Part shown: positions 8,324-17,339 of the stretch, one piece after another
Layout: the number at the start of each line of letters is the position of its first letter
Position numbering within the stretch: the first letter of the stretch is position 1
Source: Deltaproteobacteria bacterium
GTDB taxonomy: Bacteria > Myxococcota_A > UBA9042 > PHBI01
DNA length: 64,000 nucleotides
Assembly: GCA_011526585.1 (NCBI GenBank)
Contig: WYBB01000010.1
Coordinates: 1-64,000, forward strand
Direction: 5' to 3'
Position numbers and translations under genes: made by a program
The notes under the pieces: model-generated
Told to the model about the DNA's origin: nothing
What the model saw: only the letters and a program-made list of their open reading frames with translations
Databases searched by the model: none

Positions 8324-8977
8324 TCAGGGGCAGTGCGCACCCGCCGCGACCCACGCCTCGATCAGCCCGCCGAAGGTGGCTTGATCCCCCGGCGGCGCGC
8401 TCCTGCCCGCGCCCGGAGCCCACGCCCAGCCGACGAGCGGGTCGGCTCTGGCGTGCGCCGCGATCGCCGCGAGATCCATGCCGCCGTTTCGCGCCGGGTC
8501 CTTGAGCTGCTCGCAGATCTCACCGAGCGACCGACCGACCCAGCCCATCGACGCCGGCGCCAGGTGCCACGTCGGGCTGCCCGGCACCGTGCGATCGACG
8601 AGGTCGACGTTGGCCACCATGTGGCAGGTCTGACAGCGCATGCCGACGACCCCGTGGCCATCGTCGCCGCGCACCACCGGCGGCTCGTGCGCGCGCATCT
8701 CGTCACCCTGCGTGGGGCTCTCACCGCTGGGATGGCAGTTCGTACAACGTGGATGTTGGATCACCTTGCCCGCCTCGGCGAAGAGCGCCTTGGCGCGCGC
8801 GATGTCGTCGGTCAGCGCGACGAACGCCGACGCCGTCTCGAGGCCGTTGACCTCCTTGGGACCCTCGGCCGCGAGGACCTCGCTCGCCGCGTCGACGCCT
8901 CGCCGCTGACCGCCACACGCCGCCGTCGCCGCGACCGCCATCGCGATGAACCCCCACGCCGCCGTACGGTATCGCAT
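8324..8977 (-). CDS. Cytochrome c subunit of isoquinoline 1-oxidoreductase-type complex
   Basis: A 217-residue exported protein, probably a lipoprotein: [21 protein letters not shown] has a lipobox-like ATAAC. It carries two c-type heme motifs, CTNCH and CQTCH, and later a conserved [18 protein letters not shown] segment that is typical of proteins annotated 'isoquinoline 1-oxidoreductase subunit'. The likely role is to take electrons from the 2Fe-2S subunit of the molybdenum hydroxylase in the periplasm. The start codon overlaps the stop of the Mo-subunit gene by one base (TGATG), so the three genes form one operon on the minus strand in the order 2Fe-2S, Mo, cytochrome. The gene is convergent with the barrel gene, separated by 31 bases with no clear terminator. 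Confidence 0.85.
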   Translation of the reverse strand: MRYRTAAWGFIAMAVAATAACGGQRRGVDAASEVLAAEGPKEVNGLETASAFVALTDDIARAKALFAEAGKVIQHPRCTNCHPSGESPTQGDEMRAHEPPVVRGDDGHGVVGMRCQTCHMVANVDLVDRTVPGSPTWHLAPASMGWVGRSLGEICEQLKDPARNGGMDLAAIAAHARADPLVGWAWAPGAGRSAPPGDQATFGGLIEAWVAAGAHCP

Positions 8978-11154
8978 CACGCCCCTCCCAGGTTGCGCGT
9001 GAACGGCAGCGCGCGCACGCGCCGCTTCGTCAGGCGATAGAGCGCGTTGGCGACCGCCGGCGCGATCGGCGGCGTGCCCGGCTCGCCGACGCCGGTCGGC
9101 GCCTCGCTCGACGCGACGATCTTCACCTCGACCTCGGGCATCTCGCCGATGCGCAGCGGCCGGAAATCGTCGAAGTTCGACTGCACGACGCGCCCCTCGA
9201 CGAGGTCGATCGCGTTGTGCAGCGCCGCCCCGAGCCCGTAGCCGATCCCGCCCTCCATCTGCGCCGCGATGATGTCGGGGTTCACCGCGATCCCGCAGTC
9301 GACCGCGCACCACACCTTGTACACCTTCGGCATGCCCCGCTTGTCGACGCCGACCTCGGCGATCTGCGCGACGTACGACCGGAACGACTCGTGCACCGCC
9401 ACCCCGAACGCCCGCCCCTCGGGCGCGGGCCGCCCCCAGCCCGCCAGCTCCGCGACCGCCTTGAGCACCCCCGCGTGCCGCGGGTATTCGCCCAGGAGCG
9501 CGAGCCGCCCCTCGACCGGATCCTTGCCGGCCACCTCCAGCACCTCGTCCAGGAACGTCTCGGTCGAGTACGCCGTGTGGGTGCTGCCGACCGAGCGCCA
9601 CCACAAGACCGGGATCCCGACCTTCTCGGTCATGAGCTCGACGGTGAGGTTCGGCACCGCGTACGGGAGATCCGCCGCGCCCTCGACCGAGGTGCGATCG
9701 ATCTCGGCGCCGCCCATCGGCGTGCCCTCCAGGATCGACTGCCCGACGATGCGATGCCGCCACGCCGCGAGCACGCCGTCCTTGTCGACCACGGCCTCGA
9801 GGCGATGCACGTAGAGCGGCCGGTAGTAGCCGCCGCGGATGTCGTCCTCGCGCGTGTGCACGAGCTTGACCGGGCGGCCCTCCGGTCCGGCCGCCAGCGC
9901 CGTCGCCAGCTCGACCGCGAACGAAGCGTCGCCCTGCGCGCGCCGGCCGAAGCTGCCACCGGCGAAGAGCACGTTGAGCTTCACCTTGTCGGGCGGGAGC
10001 TCGAGCACCTTCGCCAAGGTCGGATGATCGGCGCCCGGGAACTGCGAGCCGTACCACGCCTCGACCCCGCCCTCGGCCGTGCGCTCGATGACGCCGTCGA
10101 GCGTTTCCATCGGCGCGTGCGCGAGGTAGGGGAAGACGAAGTCGGCCTTGAGCACGCGGTCGCCCTCCTCGGGCGCGGCCAGCCGCTCGTCCGCCTCGCC
10201 GCGCTTGGCCGCACGCTTGCCCGGCTCGTCGAGCTTCTTCGTGAACGCCGCCACGAGCTCCTCGCTGCCGCGCGTCTCGGCCGCCGACTCGTCCCAGCGC
10301 ACCTTCAGCTTCTCGCGCGCGGTCTTGGCCTGCCAGAAGCTCTCCGCGTAGACCGCGACCCCGCTCGAGATCGGCGCTGCCCGGACGAAGCCCGGGACCT
10401 TCTCCGCCTCGTTCGTGTCGACCTGCGCCGGCTTCGCGCCGAAGCGCGGCGGCCTCAGCACCAGCGCCGTCACCATCTTCGGGCGCACGACGTCGACCCC
10501 GTAGCGGGCGCTGCCATCGAGCTTTCCGCCGGTGTCGAGCTTCGGCAGGCGCGTGCCGATCAGCTTGAAGTCCTTGGGGTCTTTCAGCCTCAGCAGGTCC
10601 GGCGCGGGCGTCGGCTGCCTCATCGCCTGCTCGGCCAGCTCGCCGAAGGTCGCCCGCCTGCCCGAGCTCGCGTGCTCGAGCACGCCGGCCGCCACCGTGA
10701 TCTCCCTGGCCGGCACCTTCCACGCCGCCGCCGCCGCGCCGATCAGCATCGCGCGCGCCGCCGCGCCGACCTGCCGCATCTGGATGAACGAGTTCGCGAT
10801 CGCCGTCGAGCCGCCCGTGCCCTGCCTCCCGAAGAGGAGGTTCTTGTAGACCGGCGCGCTCGGCGCCGCCTCCGCGCGCATCTGCGACCAGTCCGCGTCG
10901 AGCTCCTCGGCGACCAGCGTGGCGAGCCCGGTGTAGGTGCCTTGCCCGAACTCGATGTGCTTGCTCAGCACCGTTACGGTGTTGTCGGGCGCGATGCGCA
11001 AGAACGCGTTCGGCTCCAGCGGCGGCGCCTCGGCCGGCTGCGCCGCGCGCGGTCCGCGCCCGATCTCGAGGCGCACCCCGAGCACGAGGCCTGCCCCGAC
11101 GACGCCGATCCCTCCGAGAAACGAGCGACGAGTCCACGAGGTCGAGGTCGCCAT
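8977..11154 (-). CDS. iorB: Molybdopterin-binding subunit, isoquinoline 1-oxidoreductase beta-type
   Basis: A 725-residue xanthine-dehydrogenase-family large subunit. The N-terminus has a twin-arginine signal ([19 protein letters not shown]), so the holoenzyme is exported folded to the periplasm or membrane. Characteristic stretches are [20 protein letters not shown], the IorB-like [33 protein letters not shown] and the C-terminal [17 protein letters not shown], which resembles the conserved end of this family with the catalytic Glu region. It would hydroxylate an N-heterocycle or aldehyde using a molybdenum cytosine dinucleotide cofactor. The true substrate cannot be read from sequence. A GTG one codon earlier (11157) is an alternative start; the ATG at 11154 overlaps the upstream stop as TGATG. 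No maturation (XdhC/MocA-like) gene is visible nearby. Confidence 0.93.
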   Translation of the reverse strand: MATSTSWTRRSFLGGIGVVGAGLVLGVRLEIGRGPRAAQPAEAPPLEPNAFLRIAPDNTVTVLSKHIEFGQGTYTGLATLVAEELDADWSQMRAEAAPSAPVYKNLLFGRQGTGGSTAIANSFIQMRQVGAAARAMLIGAAAAAWKVPAREITVAAGVLEHASSGRRATFGELAEQAMRQPTPAPDLLRLKDPKDFKLIGTRLPKLDTGGKLDGSARYGVDVVRPKMVTALVLRPPRFGAKPAQVDTNEAEKVPGFVRAAPISSGVAVYAESFWQAKTAREKLKVRWDESAAETRGSEELVAAFTKKLDEPGKRAAKRGEADERLAAPEEGDRVLKADFVFPYLAHAPMETLDGVIERTAEGGVEAWYGSQFPGADHPTLAKVLELPPDKVKLNVLFAGGSFGRRAQGDASFAVELATALAAGPEGRPVKLVHTREDDIRGGYYRPLYVHRLEAVVDKDGVLAAWRHRIVGQSILEGTPMGGAEIDRTSVEGAADLPYAVPNLTVELMTEKVGIPVLWWRSVGSTHTAYSTETFLDEVLEVAGKDPVEGRLALLGEYPRHAGVLKAVAELAGWGRPAPEGRAFGVAVHESFRSYVAQIAEVGVDKRGMPKVYKVWCAVDCGIAVNPDIIAAQMEGGIGYGLGAALHNAIDLVEGRVVQSNFDDFRPLRIGEMPEVEVKIVASSEAPTGVGEPGTPPIAPAVANALYRLTKRRVRALPFTRNLGGA

Positions 11155-11633
11155 CACTCACCCCCTTCGTTGCCGCCGGCCTCGATTCCGGCCGCCGTCT
11201 CGACCGCCCGCCTGATGCGCACATACGTCGCGCAGCGACAGACGTTGCCGGAGAGCGCGCGCTCGATCGTCGCGCGGTCGGGCCTCGCGATCGCGCGCAG
11301 CAGCGCCTCGGCGGTCATCAACTGCCCCGACTGGCAGAAGCCGCACTGCGGGACGTCGTGATCCTTCCAGGCGGCGCGCAGCCGATCGGCGACCGGTCCG
11401 GCGAGCCCCTCGATCGTCGTCACCTCGCGCGCGCCGAGGAGCTCGATCGGCATCACGCACGAACGCACCGGCTCACCGTCGACTTGCACCGTGCACGCGC
11501 CGCACTGCGCCGCGCCGCAGCCGAACTTCGTCCCGGTGAGCGCGAGCGCCTCGCGCAAGACCCACAAGAGCGGGGTTCCGGGCTCGACGTCGGCATCACG
11601 CGCCGCGCCGTTGACCCGCAGGCTGTACTTCAT
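11154..11633 (-). CDS. iorA: 2Fe-2S subunit, isoquinoline 1-oxidoreductase alpha-type
   Basis: A 159-residue small subunit of the xanthine dehydrogenase family. The plant-type 2Fe-2S cluster ligands are seen in [17 protein letters not shown] with a following Cys (VRSC). The second cluster domain has [13 protein letters not shown] and [13 protein letters not shown]. It transfers electrons from the molybdenum centre of IorB to the cytochrome subunit. It has no signal peptide of its own and presumably hitch-hikes with the Tat-targeted large subunit. The ATG at 11633 is preferred over a GTG at 11648 because GAGG sits five bases upstream of it. It is the first gene of the three-gene operon; 120 bases separate it from the convergently unrelated kinase gene upstream, with no strong promoter match. 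Confidence 0.95.
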   Translation of the reverse strand: MKYSLRVNGAARDADVEPGTPLLWVLREALALTGTKFGCGAAQCGACTVQVDGEPVRSCVMPIELLGAREVTTIEGLAGPVADRLRAAWKDHDVPQCGFCQSGQLMTAEALLRAIARPDRATIERALSGNVCRCATYVRIRRAVETAAGIEAGGNEGGE

Positions 11634-11753
11634 GGGGACCTCGTGCACGCGTGAGATCGGCTGGGGCCGAGCGCCGACCGCACCCGGACCCGAGCCACCG
11701 CGCGAGTCGGAGCATAGGCATTCGACCCGCGCTTGCCCATGACAGGACGCTTT

Positions 11754-14180
11754 TCAGCTGCGTTCGCGCGCCCTGACCGCCCACGGAAGGAGCGAGAGCG
11801 CGTTGGCGTCGGCGAGGTCGAGCTGCGGCAGGATCCGTCCCGCCGCCGACCACGCCGCGCCCTCGTCACCCGCCGCCAGCACGAGCTCCATCAGCCCGGT
11901 CCACAGGCCGGCGGTGCGTGCGCGCGACGCGATCGCCTCGACCTCGGCAGGCTCGCCGCCCTCGACCCGATCGAGGGTCGCACGCGCGCGCGCCGCCGCC
12001 AGCTTGCCCTGCAGATCGGCCATGAACCCGGCCGCCTCCTCGGCGAGCCGCAACGCCTCGTGCGCACGCTCGAGCGCGCCGAGCTCGACCCACGCCTCGG
12101 CCAGGGCCGCCGCGAGCACCGGCACGCCGCTCGCCAGCCCGCTCTCGGCCAGGGCCCGCAGGCGCGCCTCGGCATCCTCCGCGCGCTCGGCCAACGCACG
12201 CCCACCCGGGCACTTCAGGCGCAGCGCCATCAGGCGCGTCTCGACCGCGACCGGCAGCGCGTGCGCTCCCGCCGTGAGCGCCTCGGCCTGGTCGAGCGCG
12301 TCGTGCACCACCGCAAGATGTTCGAGCGCGAGCTCGATCTCCGCGAGCACGATCAAGAGATGCACCCGATCGATCGCCGTCGGCGCCTCGCCCGCGCGAG
12401 CCGCGACGAGCTTGCGCGCCTCGCTCCACGCGCCCGCCTGGAAGCGGAGCCGCGCCAGCGTCGCCACCGCCTCGCCGATTCCGGGGCCACGCGCCGCGAG
12501 ACGATCGATCGCCTCGGCGGCGTGCCGGCTGGCTTGCGCCAGCTCTCCGCGCGCACCGAGCACGAGCGCGAGGAGACCGCGCGCGTCGGCCTCGGCTTCG
12601 CGCAACCCGAGCCAGCGCGCCTCGTCCAACGCGGTCCCGGCCGAGGTCAGCGCCGCGTCGAGCTCACCCAGCGCGTACGCGCGCCAGCCGATCGCCAGCG
12701 CCGCCGGCCGCGATTCACAGTGATACGTGCCGAAGTGGCGCGCCAAGGCCCAACGCGCGCGCGCAAGCGGCGGACCGAGCAGCCGATCGCGCTCGGCGAT
12801 CGCCGCCAGCGCCTCGTCGAGCGCGACCTCGGGCCCGGGCGCTGCCAGCGCGAGCCGCGCGCGCGCCAGGAGGTAACGCGGCGCGAGCGCGCTCGGCATC
12901 GCAGGCAGGACCCGCGAAAGCGGCAGCGCCTCGGCGAGCCGCCCCGAGGCCTCGAGCGTCGCGAGCCAGCGCTCCAACGCCGTGAGCGCATCCTCCAGCC
13001 GCCCCGCCACGACCAGCGCGCGGATCCGCGCCGCCGAGACCGGCTCGTCGCCCAGCGCCTCCGCCAGTGCCGCGGCGGCCTCGCCGTCGAGCCCGCTCAG
13101 CACTGCGACCGGCTCGCGCAAGGTCCAGCCGAGCATGCCCGCGCGCACGATCCACGCGCCGGCCTCCTCCAGCGTCGCGAGCGTGCGCCGGACCGACCGC
13201 CCTGCCGCCAGCGCCAGCACCCGCGGCGACAGCGCCTCACCCGCGATCCGCAGGAGGGCGATCAACCTCGCCGTGTGTGCGCCGGGCTCCGCTTCGGCCC
13301 CCCTCGCCGCGGCGACCGCCTCCGCGACCTGGCCTGCGTCCGCGCCACCCGACGCGAGCGCCTCCGCCCACGCATCGAGGCTCGGGCGCGCGGCCGGCTC
13401 CGGCTCGAAGCCCCGCACGATCGCGTCGATCGCCTCGGGCGCGAGCCCCGGCGCCGCGAGCCGCAGCCGCTCGCGCAGGCTGTCCAGCGTCGTCTCGGGC
13501 CAGCGCTCGCGAAGCTCCTGCCGCGATCCACGCCCGACCGGCAGCTCACCCGTCAGGAGCCGGAAGGCCACCGCCGACATGCCCCATACGTCGGACGCGA
13601 TCGAGGGCGCGTGCTTGTGCAGGATCTCGATCGCCGAGTAGGCGGCGGTGCCGAAACCCTCGGCGATCTTCTTCGTGAGCGCGGTCTCCGAGAGCGGGCG
13701 CGACGCGCCGAAGTCGACCAGCGAGACCTCGTCACGCTCGCCGACGAGAAAGGCCGACGGCTTGATGTCGGCGTGCACGAGCCCGGCATGGTGGACCTCG
13801 TCGAGCACGCGCGCGGCCCGCGCGAGCATGCGCAGGAGTCGCGACAGCGCTGCCGCCCGATCGTCCTTGTGCTGTGCGACGAGCTGATCGGCCCAGGTGC
13901 CGGCGGCCACGCCGTCGATCAGATCCATGACCAGGAAGAGCCGCCCCTCCTCGTCGACGCCGAGCCCACGCGCACGCGGCACCCCGCGCACGTCGAGCAT
14001 GCGCAGGTACTGGTATTCGCGCACGAGCCGCCCGAGCCGCCCGCGCGACGCGTCCGCGCGCATGAGCTTCACCGCGATGCGCGCGCCCGTGACGGCCTCC
14101 TCGGCCGCCCACACCTCGGCGTCGCCTCCCGTGCCGAGCCACATCCGCACGCGGTGCGGTCCGACCTGCGTTCGCAGCAA
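11754..14180 (-). CDS. Degenerate Ser/Thr protein kinase with C-terminal helical repeats
   Basis: About 808 residues: a eukaryote-like kinase domain (roughly 1-300) and a long Ala/Leu/Arg-rich TPR-like helical region (300-808). Gly loop GTGGDAEVW, the ATP lysine in IAVKLM (residue 38) and DFG (156-158) are present. The catalytic loop reads VHADIKPSAF, so the Asp (138) is kept, but the Asn that normally binds Mg is replaced by Ala, and APE is replaced by AIE. Activity may therefore be weak or absent (pseudokinase). No transmembrane segment is seen, so it is cytoplasmic. The start is uncertain: TTG at 14180 is eight bases after the upstream stop, with ATG at 14144 as an alternative that still keeps the Gly loop. 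It is the last gene of an operon with the IQM-like protein and probably part of the same system. Confidence 0.87.
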   Translation of the reverse strand: MLRTQVGPHRVRMWLGTGGDAEVWAAEEAVTGARIAVKLMRADASRGRLGRLVREYQYLRMLDVRGVPRARGLGVDEEGRLFLVMDLIDGVAAGTWADQLVAQHKDDRAAALSRLLRMLARAARVLDEVHHAGLVHADIKPSAFLVGERDEVSLVDFGASRPLSETALTKKIAEGFGTAAYSAIEILHKHAPSIASDVWGMSAVAFRLLTGELPVGRGSRQELRERWPETTLDSLRERLRLAAPGLAPEAIDAIVRGFEPEPAARPSLDAWAEALASGGADAGQVAEAVAAARGAEAEPGAHTARLIALLRIAGEALSPRVLALAAGRSVRRTLATLEEAGAWIVRAGMLGWTLREPVAVLSGLDGEAAAALAEALGDEPVSAARIRALVVAGRLEDALTALERWLATLEASGRLAEALPLSRVLPAMPSALAPRYLLARARLALAAPGPEVALDEALAAIAERDRLLGPPLARARWALARHFGTYHCESRPAALAIGWRAYALGELDAALTSAGTALDEARWLGLREAEADARGLLALVLGARGELAQASRHAAEAIDRLAARGPGIGEAVATLARLRFQAGAWSEARKLVAARAGEAPTAIDRVHLLIVLAEIELALEHLAVVHDALDQAEALTAGAHALPVAVETRLMALRLKCPGGRALAERAEDAEARLRALAESGLASGVPVLAAALAEAWVELGALERAHEALRLAEEAAGFMADLQGKLAAARARATLDRVEGGEPAEVEAIASRARTAGLWTGLMELVLAAGDEGAAWSAAGRILPQLDLADANALSLLPWAVRARERS

Positions 14181-14188
14181 GGACGACC

Positions 14189-14680
14189 TCAGCCGTAGGG
14201 ATGCGGATCGGCGGCGCTGAGCCGCGCCTGCCCCTCGGGCGAGAGCCGATAGCCCGGGGTGCCATCGAAGAGGTGATACGCGAGGTGCGAGGCGTTTTCG
14301 CGCTCGCGCGCGTCACCCTCCTCGATCCCGCGGAGCAGCCACGGCTCGATCTCGGCCACCGGGAAGACCTCGCGGAAGAAGGAGGCCACCCAGCGATAGC
14401 CGTCGGGCGAGCCGAGCCGGAGCCCGATGCGCCGCAAGAACTCGGCCTTGTCCTCGGCGCCCCAGGTCGCCGCGAGGATCTCGAGCATCGTCCACCACTG
14501 GGGTGTCTCCTCGACCCCGCTCATGGGGTCGAGCGCGACGAAGCGCGACTCGAGGTAGTCGATGAGCGCCCGCCCCGCCCCCGGGTTCGCCTCGAGCGCG
14601 GCCGCCAGGCCCACGTCGGTGGGATCGTCGAGGAGCTTGTCGACGAAGCGCCCCACCCCGTCGAACGGGTCAGCCTTCAC
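14189..14680 (-). CDS. Small unknown protein between IQM-like gene and kinase
   Basis: A 163-residue soluble protein that starts with GTG (VKADPFDGVGRFVDKLL) after a G-rich stretch. I do not recognise the family. It is mostly helical and Trp/Glu-rich (ETPQWWTMLEILAATWGAEDKAEFLRRIG, written here in two pieces: ETPQWWTMLEILAATW and GAEDKAEFLRRIG) and ends LSAADPHPYG. There is no signal peptide or membrane segment. The gap is 30 bases to the large upstream gene and eight bases to the kinase downstream, so the three are a transcription unit. In this position it could be an immunity, chaperone or adaptor protein for the large protein, but nothing in the sequence proves that. Confidence 0.75.
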   Translation of the reverse strand: MKADPFDGVGRFVDKLLDDPTDVGLAAALEANPGAGRALIDYLESRFVALDPMSGVEETPQWWTMLEILAATWGAEDKAEFLRRIGLRLGSPDGYRWVASFFREVFPVAEIEPWLLRGIEEGDARERENASHLAYHLFDGTPGYRLSPEGQARLSAADPHPYG

Positions 14681-14710
14681 GACACGCCCCCCACGCCTTG
14701 CGAGCCACCG

Positions 14711-17092
14711 TCACTGCCCACCACCGACCGGCGGGCTCTCGGTCGAGGACTTCTTGTCCTCGCCTTCCTTCTTGGTCTCTTCTTCCTTGTGCTTGTTGCG
14801 CGACTTCTCGGCGAAGTACGCATCGAGGTGCTTGATCGCCTCGGCGGCGTCGAAGAGCTCGGGGTTGGCGACCGGGTCCATCGCGCCCAGGAACTCCTCG
14901 GCGTTCTTGAAGTTCTTGCTCACGCCCATCACGTCGACACGCAGCGACGACAGCGGCACGCCGAGCATCTGCAGCTGCTTGACCGCCTGCCACAGGTAGA
15001 CCGGCCCCGGCCGATAGTGACCCGAGGTGTTGGAGATCGCCGTCATCACGCCGCCGCTGATCGCGACCTCGCCGGCGCAGGCGACCGCGCCGCCCGCCAG
15101 GAACGACGAGTGGTGCACGACGCCGGTGATGCTCTTGCCCGCGAAGAACTCGCCCTTCGCGTTCATCACGAAGATGTAGCGCCCGGCGATCCCGACCTTG
15201 CGCGCGGTCTCCTGCTGCTGCTCGTAGCTGCCGTTGAGGCCCTGGAGCTGCTCCTGCAGCTTGGCTAGCTTCTTGTCGAGGCCCGAGAAGCGCAGATCCT
15301 GGACCTTGCCCTGCAGCTTGGAGCGCAGCTCGTTGATGCTGTAGTCGAGCGCCTTGACCTCGGTCGTGTCGACGACGGTCTCGTTGTCGGCGTGCACCCA
15401 CTGCTTGCCGTTGAAGCGGATGACGGTGTCCTCGCGCTTGGTGCCGCGGCCCGCCTTGAGGTTCGTCGCGAGGACCTTGCGCGCCTCGTAGTCGAGCTGC
15501 ATGCCCTTGCTGAGGAAGTACTGGGTGGGGCTACCGTTGCCCAGCAGGTCGCGGTCATGGCCCTTCTTGATCTGGCCGAGGGTGTCGCGCCGGTTCCGGT
15601 AGATGTCGCGCATCGGCAGGAGACCCCAGCCCTTGGAGTCCTTCTCGTTGTCGGAGAGCGCGCCGCGCGTGACCTTCGTCGACCCTCCGCTCAGGGTCTT
15701 CTCGTCGACGTCCTTGTTGTACCGGGTGTTGCCGCGCAGCTTCTCCTGCATCTTGGCGACGCCCTCGCTGTCGCTCTCGGGCGCCACGCCCTGCACGTCG
15801 GGCGCCTCCTGCCGCTTGATCTCGCGCATCTCCTTGGGCTTCTCTTCCGGGAGCTCGGAGCTGCTCGACGACGAGATGTCGTAGTTGCTCGAGAGCGACA
15901 TCGGCATGAAGCCGTCCAGGCCGCCCTGCTGGAACTTGCCGTAGTTCAGCCCGGCCATCGCGTTGAGGTTCGAGTAGTTGGACGGCGCCCCCTGGTTCAT
16001 GTTCGTCAGGCCGCCCTCCTCGGGAGCCTGCCCGTCACCGACCTCCTCGGGCGCCTCGCCACCACCGCCCTCCTTGGGCACATAACCGCCGCCCTCCTGG
16101 TCCTCCTGACCCGGCACCATGCCGGACGCGAGGCTCTGGTACGGGATGATCGTCATCGGCATGCCGCCGTCGTCATCGCCGGACCCGCTGGAGTCGTCCT
16201 CGTCGGACTCCCTCGACTCGACCTTGGCGACCTCCTCCTTGGCGACCTCCTTTTCCTCCTCGCCCTTGCCTTCTTCGCCTGGGCTCGAGTGCTGAAAGGC
16301 GCTGGTGCCTTCGCTCGCGACGATCATGTTGAAATGCGCCGACTCGTCGTCCGAGTCCGAGTCGCTGTCGCTGTCGCTGTCGGAGTCGTAATCGTAGCTG
16401 AAGACGCTGCGAGCGACGCTCACCTGGTCGCCGGTTCGAATGTAGTTCGATACGCTGCCGCCCGTGCCGCCGCCCGTGTCCCCGTCCTCGCTGACCGGAT
16501 CGCTCTCGCTGATCGGTGAGGAGTAAGCGTCGCCGTTGAAGACCTCATACGGGTTGAGCACGACCGGCTGGTAGGGACTGCCTACGCCGCCGCCGACCTG
16601 CCCCTGCTCGGTCCCCTGCGGTCCCGACACCCCCGTCTGACCCTCTTCACCCTTGGGCGCCTGCTTGTTGCCGATCGTCACCGGCCCCTGGCCGCCCGGG
16701 CCGCCCTTCTGGCCCGGCTTCCAGCCCGGCCCCTTGCCGCGGTTGTTGCCGATGACCGGGCCCTTGCCACCGGGTGCGCCCTTGTCGCCCTTCTTCCACT
16801 TCTGCGGAGGTGCGCCCTTGTTCTTGCGGTGCTCGCCGAGCTTGGGCTTGGACTCGCTCGTCTTCTTGGACGACTTGTCGCGGTGGCCGCCGATCTTCTT
16901 GTCGCCCGGCTCGCCGCCCTTGTCGCCACCCTTCCAGCCGTGCAGCGGCAGGGTGTTGTCGCCGGGGCCGCCGCCTTTCTTGCCGCCGGGCCCCTTAGTG
17001 CCCTTCTTCGGCGCGGGAGCGTCCTCGGACTTGTCCTTCTTCTTGCCGCGAAACGTGGACTTGAGCTTCTTGCCCAGGCTCTTGAGCACCAT
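14711..17092 (-). CDS. Very large low-complexity protein with C-terminal plant-IQM-like domain
   Basis: A 793-residue protein; the ATG at 17092 has AGGAG seven bases upstream. Residues ~1-170 are Lys/Gly/Pro-rich and collagen-like (KGPGGKKGGGPGD, GGKGPVIGNNRGKGPG). Then come a disordered part with a (Ser-Asp) run near residues 232-246 and long acidic, Gly-rich linkers. The C-terminal third is folded. Residues ~640-730 contain GRYIFVMNAKGEFFAG, VVHHSSFLAGGAVACAGEV, ISNTSGHYRPGPVYLWQAV and LGVPLSSLRVDVMG. This order (HHSSFLAGG, AG, SGHYRP) is the signature I know from plant IQM (IQ-motif) proteins and their scattered bacterial homologs. No signal peptide is present. The architecture (long variable low-complexity region, compact C-terminal domain, small gene following) suggests an effector or toxin-like protein. 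Function is unknown. Confidence 0.85.
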   Translation of the reverse strand: MVLKSLGKKLKSTFRGKKKDKSEDAPAPKKGTKGPGGKKGGGPGDNTLPLHGWKGGDKGGEPGDKKIGGHRDKSSKKTSESKPKLGEHRKNKGAPPQKWKKGDKGAPGGKGPVIGNNRGKGPGWKPGQKGGPGGQGPVTIGNKQAPKGEEGQTGVSGPQGTEQGQVGGGVGSPYQPVVLNPYEVFNGDAYSSPISESDPVSEDGDTGGGTGGSVSNYIRTGDQVSVARSVFSYDYDSDSDSDSDSDSDDESAHFNMIVASEGTSAFQHSSPGEEGKGEEEKEVAKEEVAKVESRESDEDDSSGSGDDDGGMPMTIIPYQSLASGMVPGQEDQEGGGYVPKEGGGGEAPEEVGDGQAPEEGGLTNMNQGAPSNYSNLNAMAGLNYGKFQQGGLDGFMPMSLSSNYDISSSSSSELPEEKPKEMREIKRQEAPDVQGVAPESDSEGVAKMQEKLRGNTRYNKDVDEKTLSGGSTKVTRGALSDNEKDSKGWGLLPMRDIYRNRRDTLGQIKKGHDRDLLGNGSPTQYFLSKGMQLDYEARKVLATNLKAGRGTKREDTVIRFNGKQWVHADNETVVDTTEVKALDYSINELRSKLQGKVQDLRFSGLDKKLAKLQEQLQGLNGSYEQQQETARKVGIAGRYIFVMNAKGEFFAGKSITGVVHHSSFLAGGAVACAGEVAISGGVMTAISNTSGHYRPGPVYLWQAVKQLQMLGVPLSSLRVDVMGVSKNFKNAEEFLGAMDPVANPELFDAAEAIKHLDAYFAEKSRNKHKEEETKKEGEDKKSSTESPPVGGGQ
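16340..16396 (-). repeat. Ser-Asp codon run inside the IQM-like gene
   Basis: A 6-base periodic tract (TCC/TCG-GAC-type codons on the minus strand) encodes alternating Ser-Asp over about 16 residues. Such tracts can change length by slippage and give a flexible, highly acidic stalk. The feature is seen directly; length variation is inference. Confidence 0.7.
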
Positions 17093-17339
17093 CGGGGAGC
17101 TCCTCGATGACGAGTGGAAATGACCCAGAGGACCCCGAGACGCGTAGCACGAGCACACGCCACGTCACCACCGAAGTCAAGCGGAAGGGCAATTCTCGGG
17201 TCGCTGATCGCGCCACCATGAAAACCGGCTCATGCGATCCGGATCAGAGCTCCGTCGATCGCCGACCCGCTACCCGGAGGTCCGGCCGATGTGTAGGCTT
17301 CGGCGTCGTGTCCGCACGCGATCGCCCACCCTCCAGTCC

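Noticed and set aside
8324..11224. One 966-residue minus-strand protein spanning cytochrome and Mo subunit
   Set aside because: Only the last 217 residues are real coding sequence. The rest is the IorB gene read in the wrong frame, and IorB itself is recognisable in another frame.
17093..17339. A TTGACT -35 box for the IQM-like operon
   Set aside because: No acceptable -10 is found at 16-18 bases, so I did not call a promoter.
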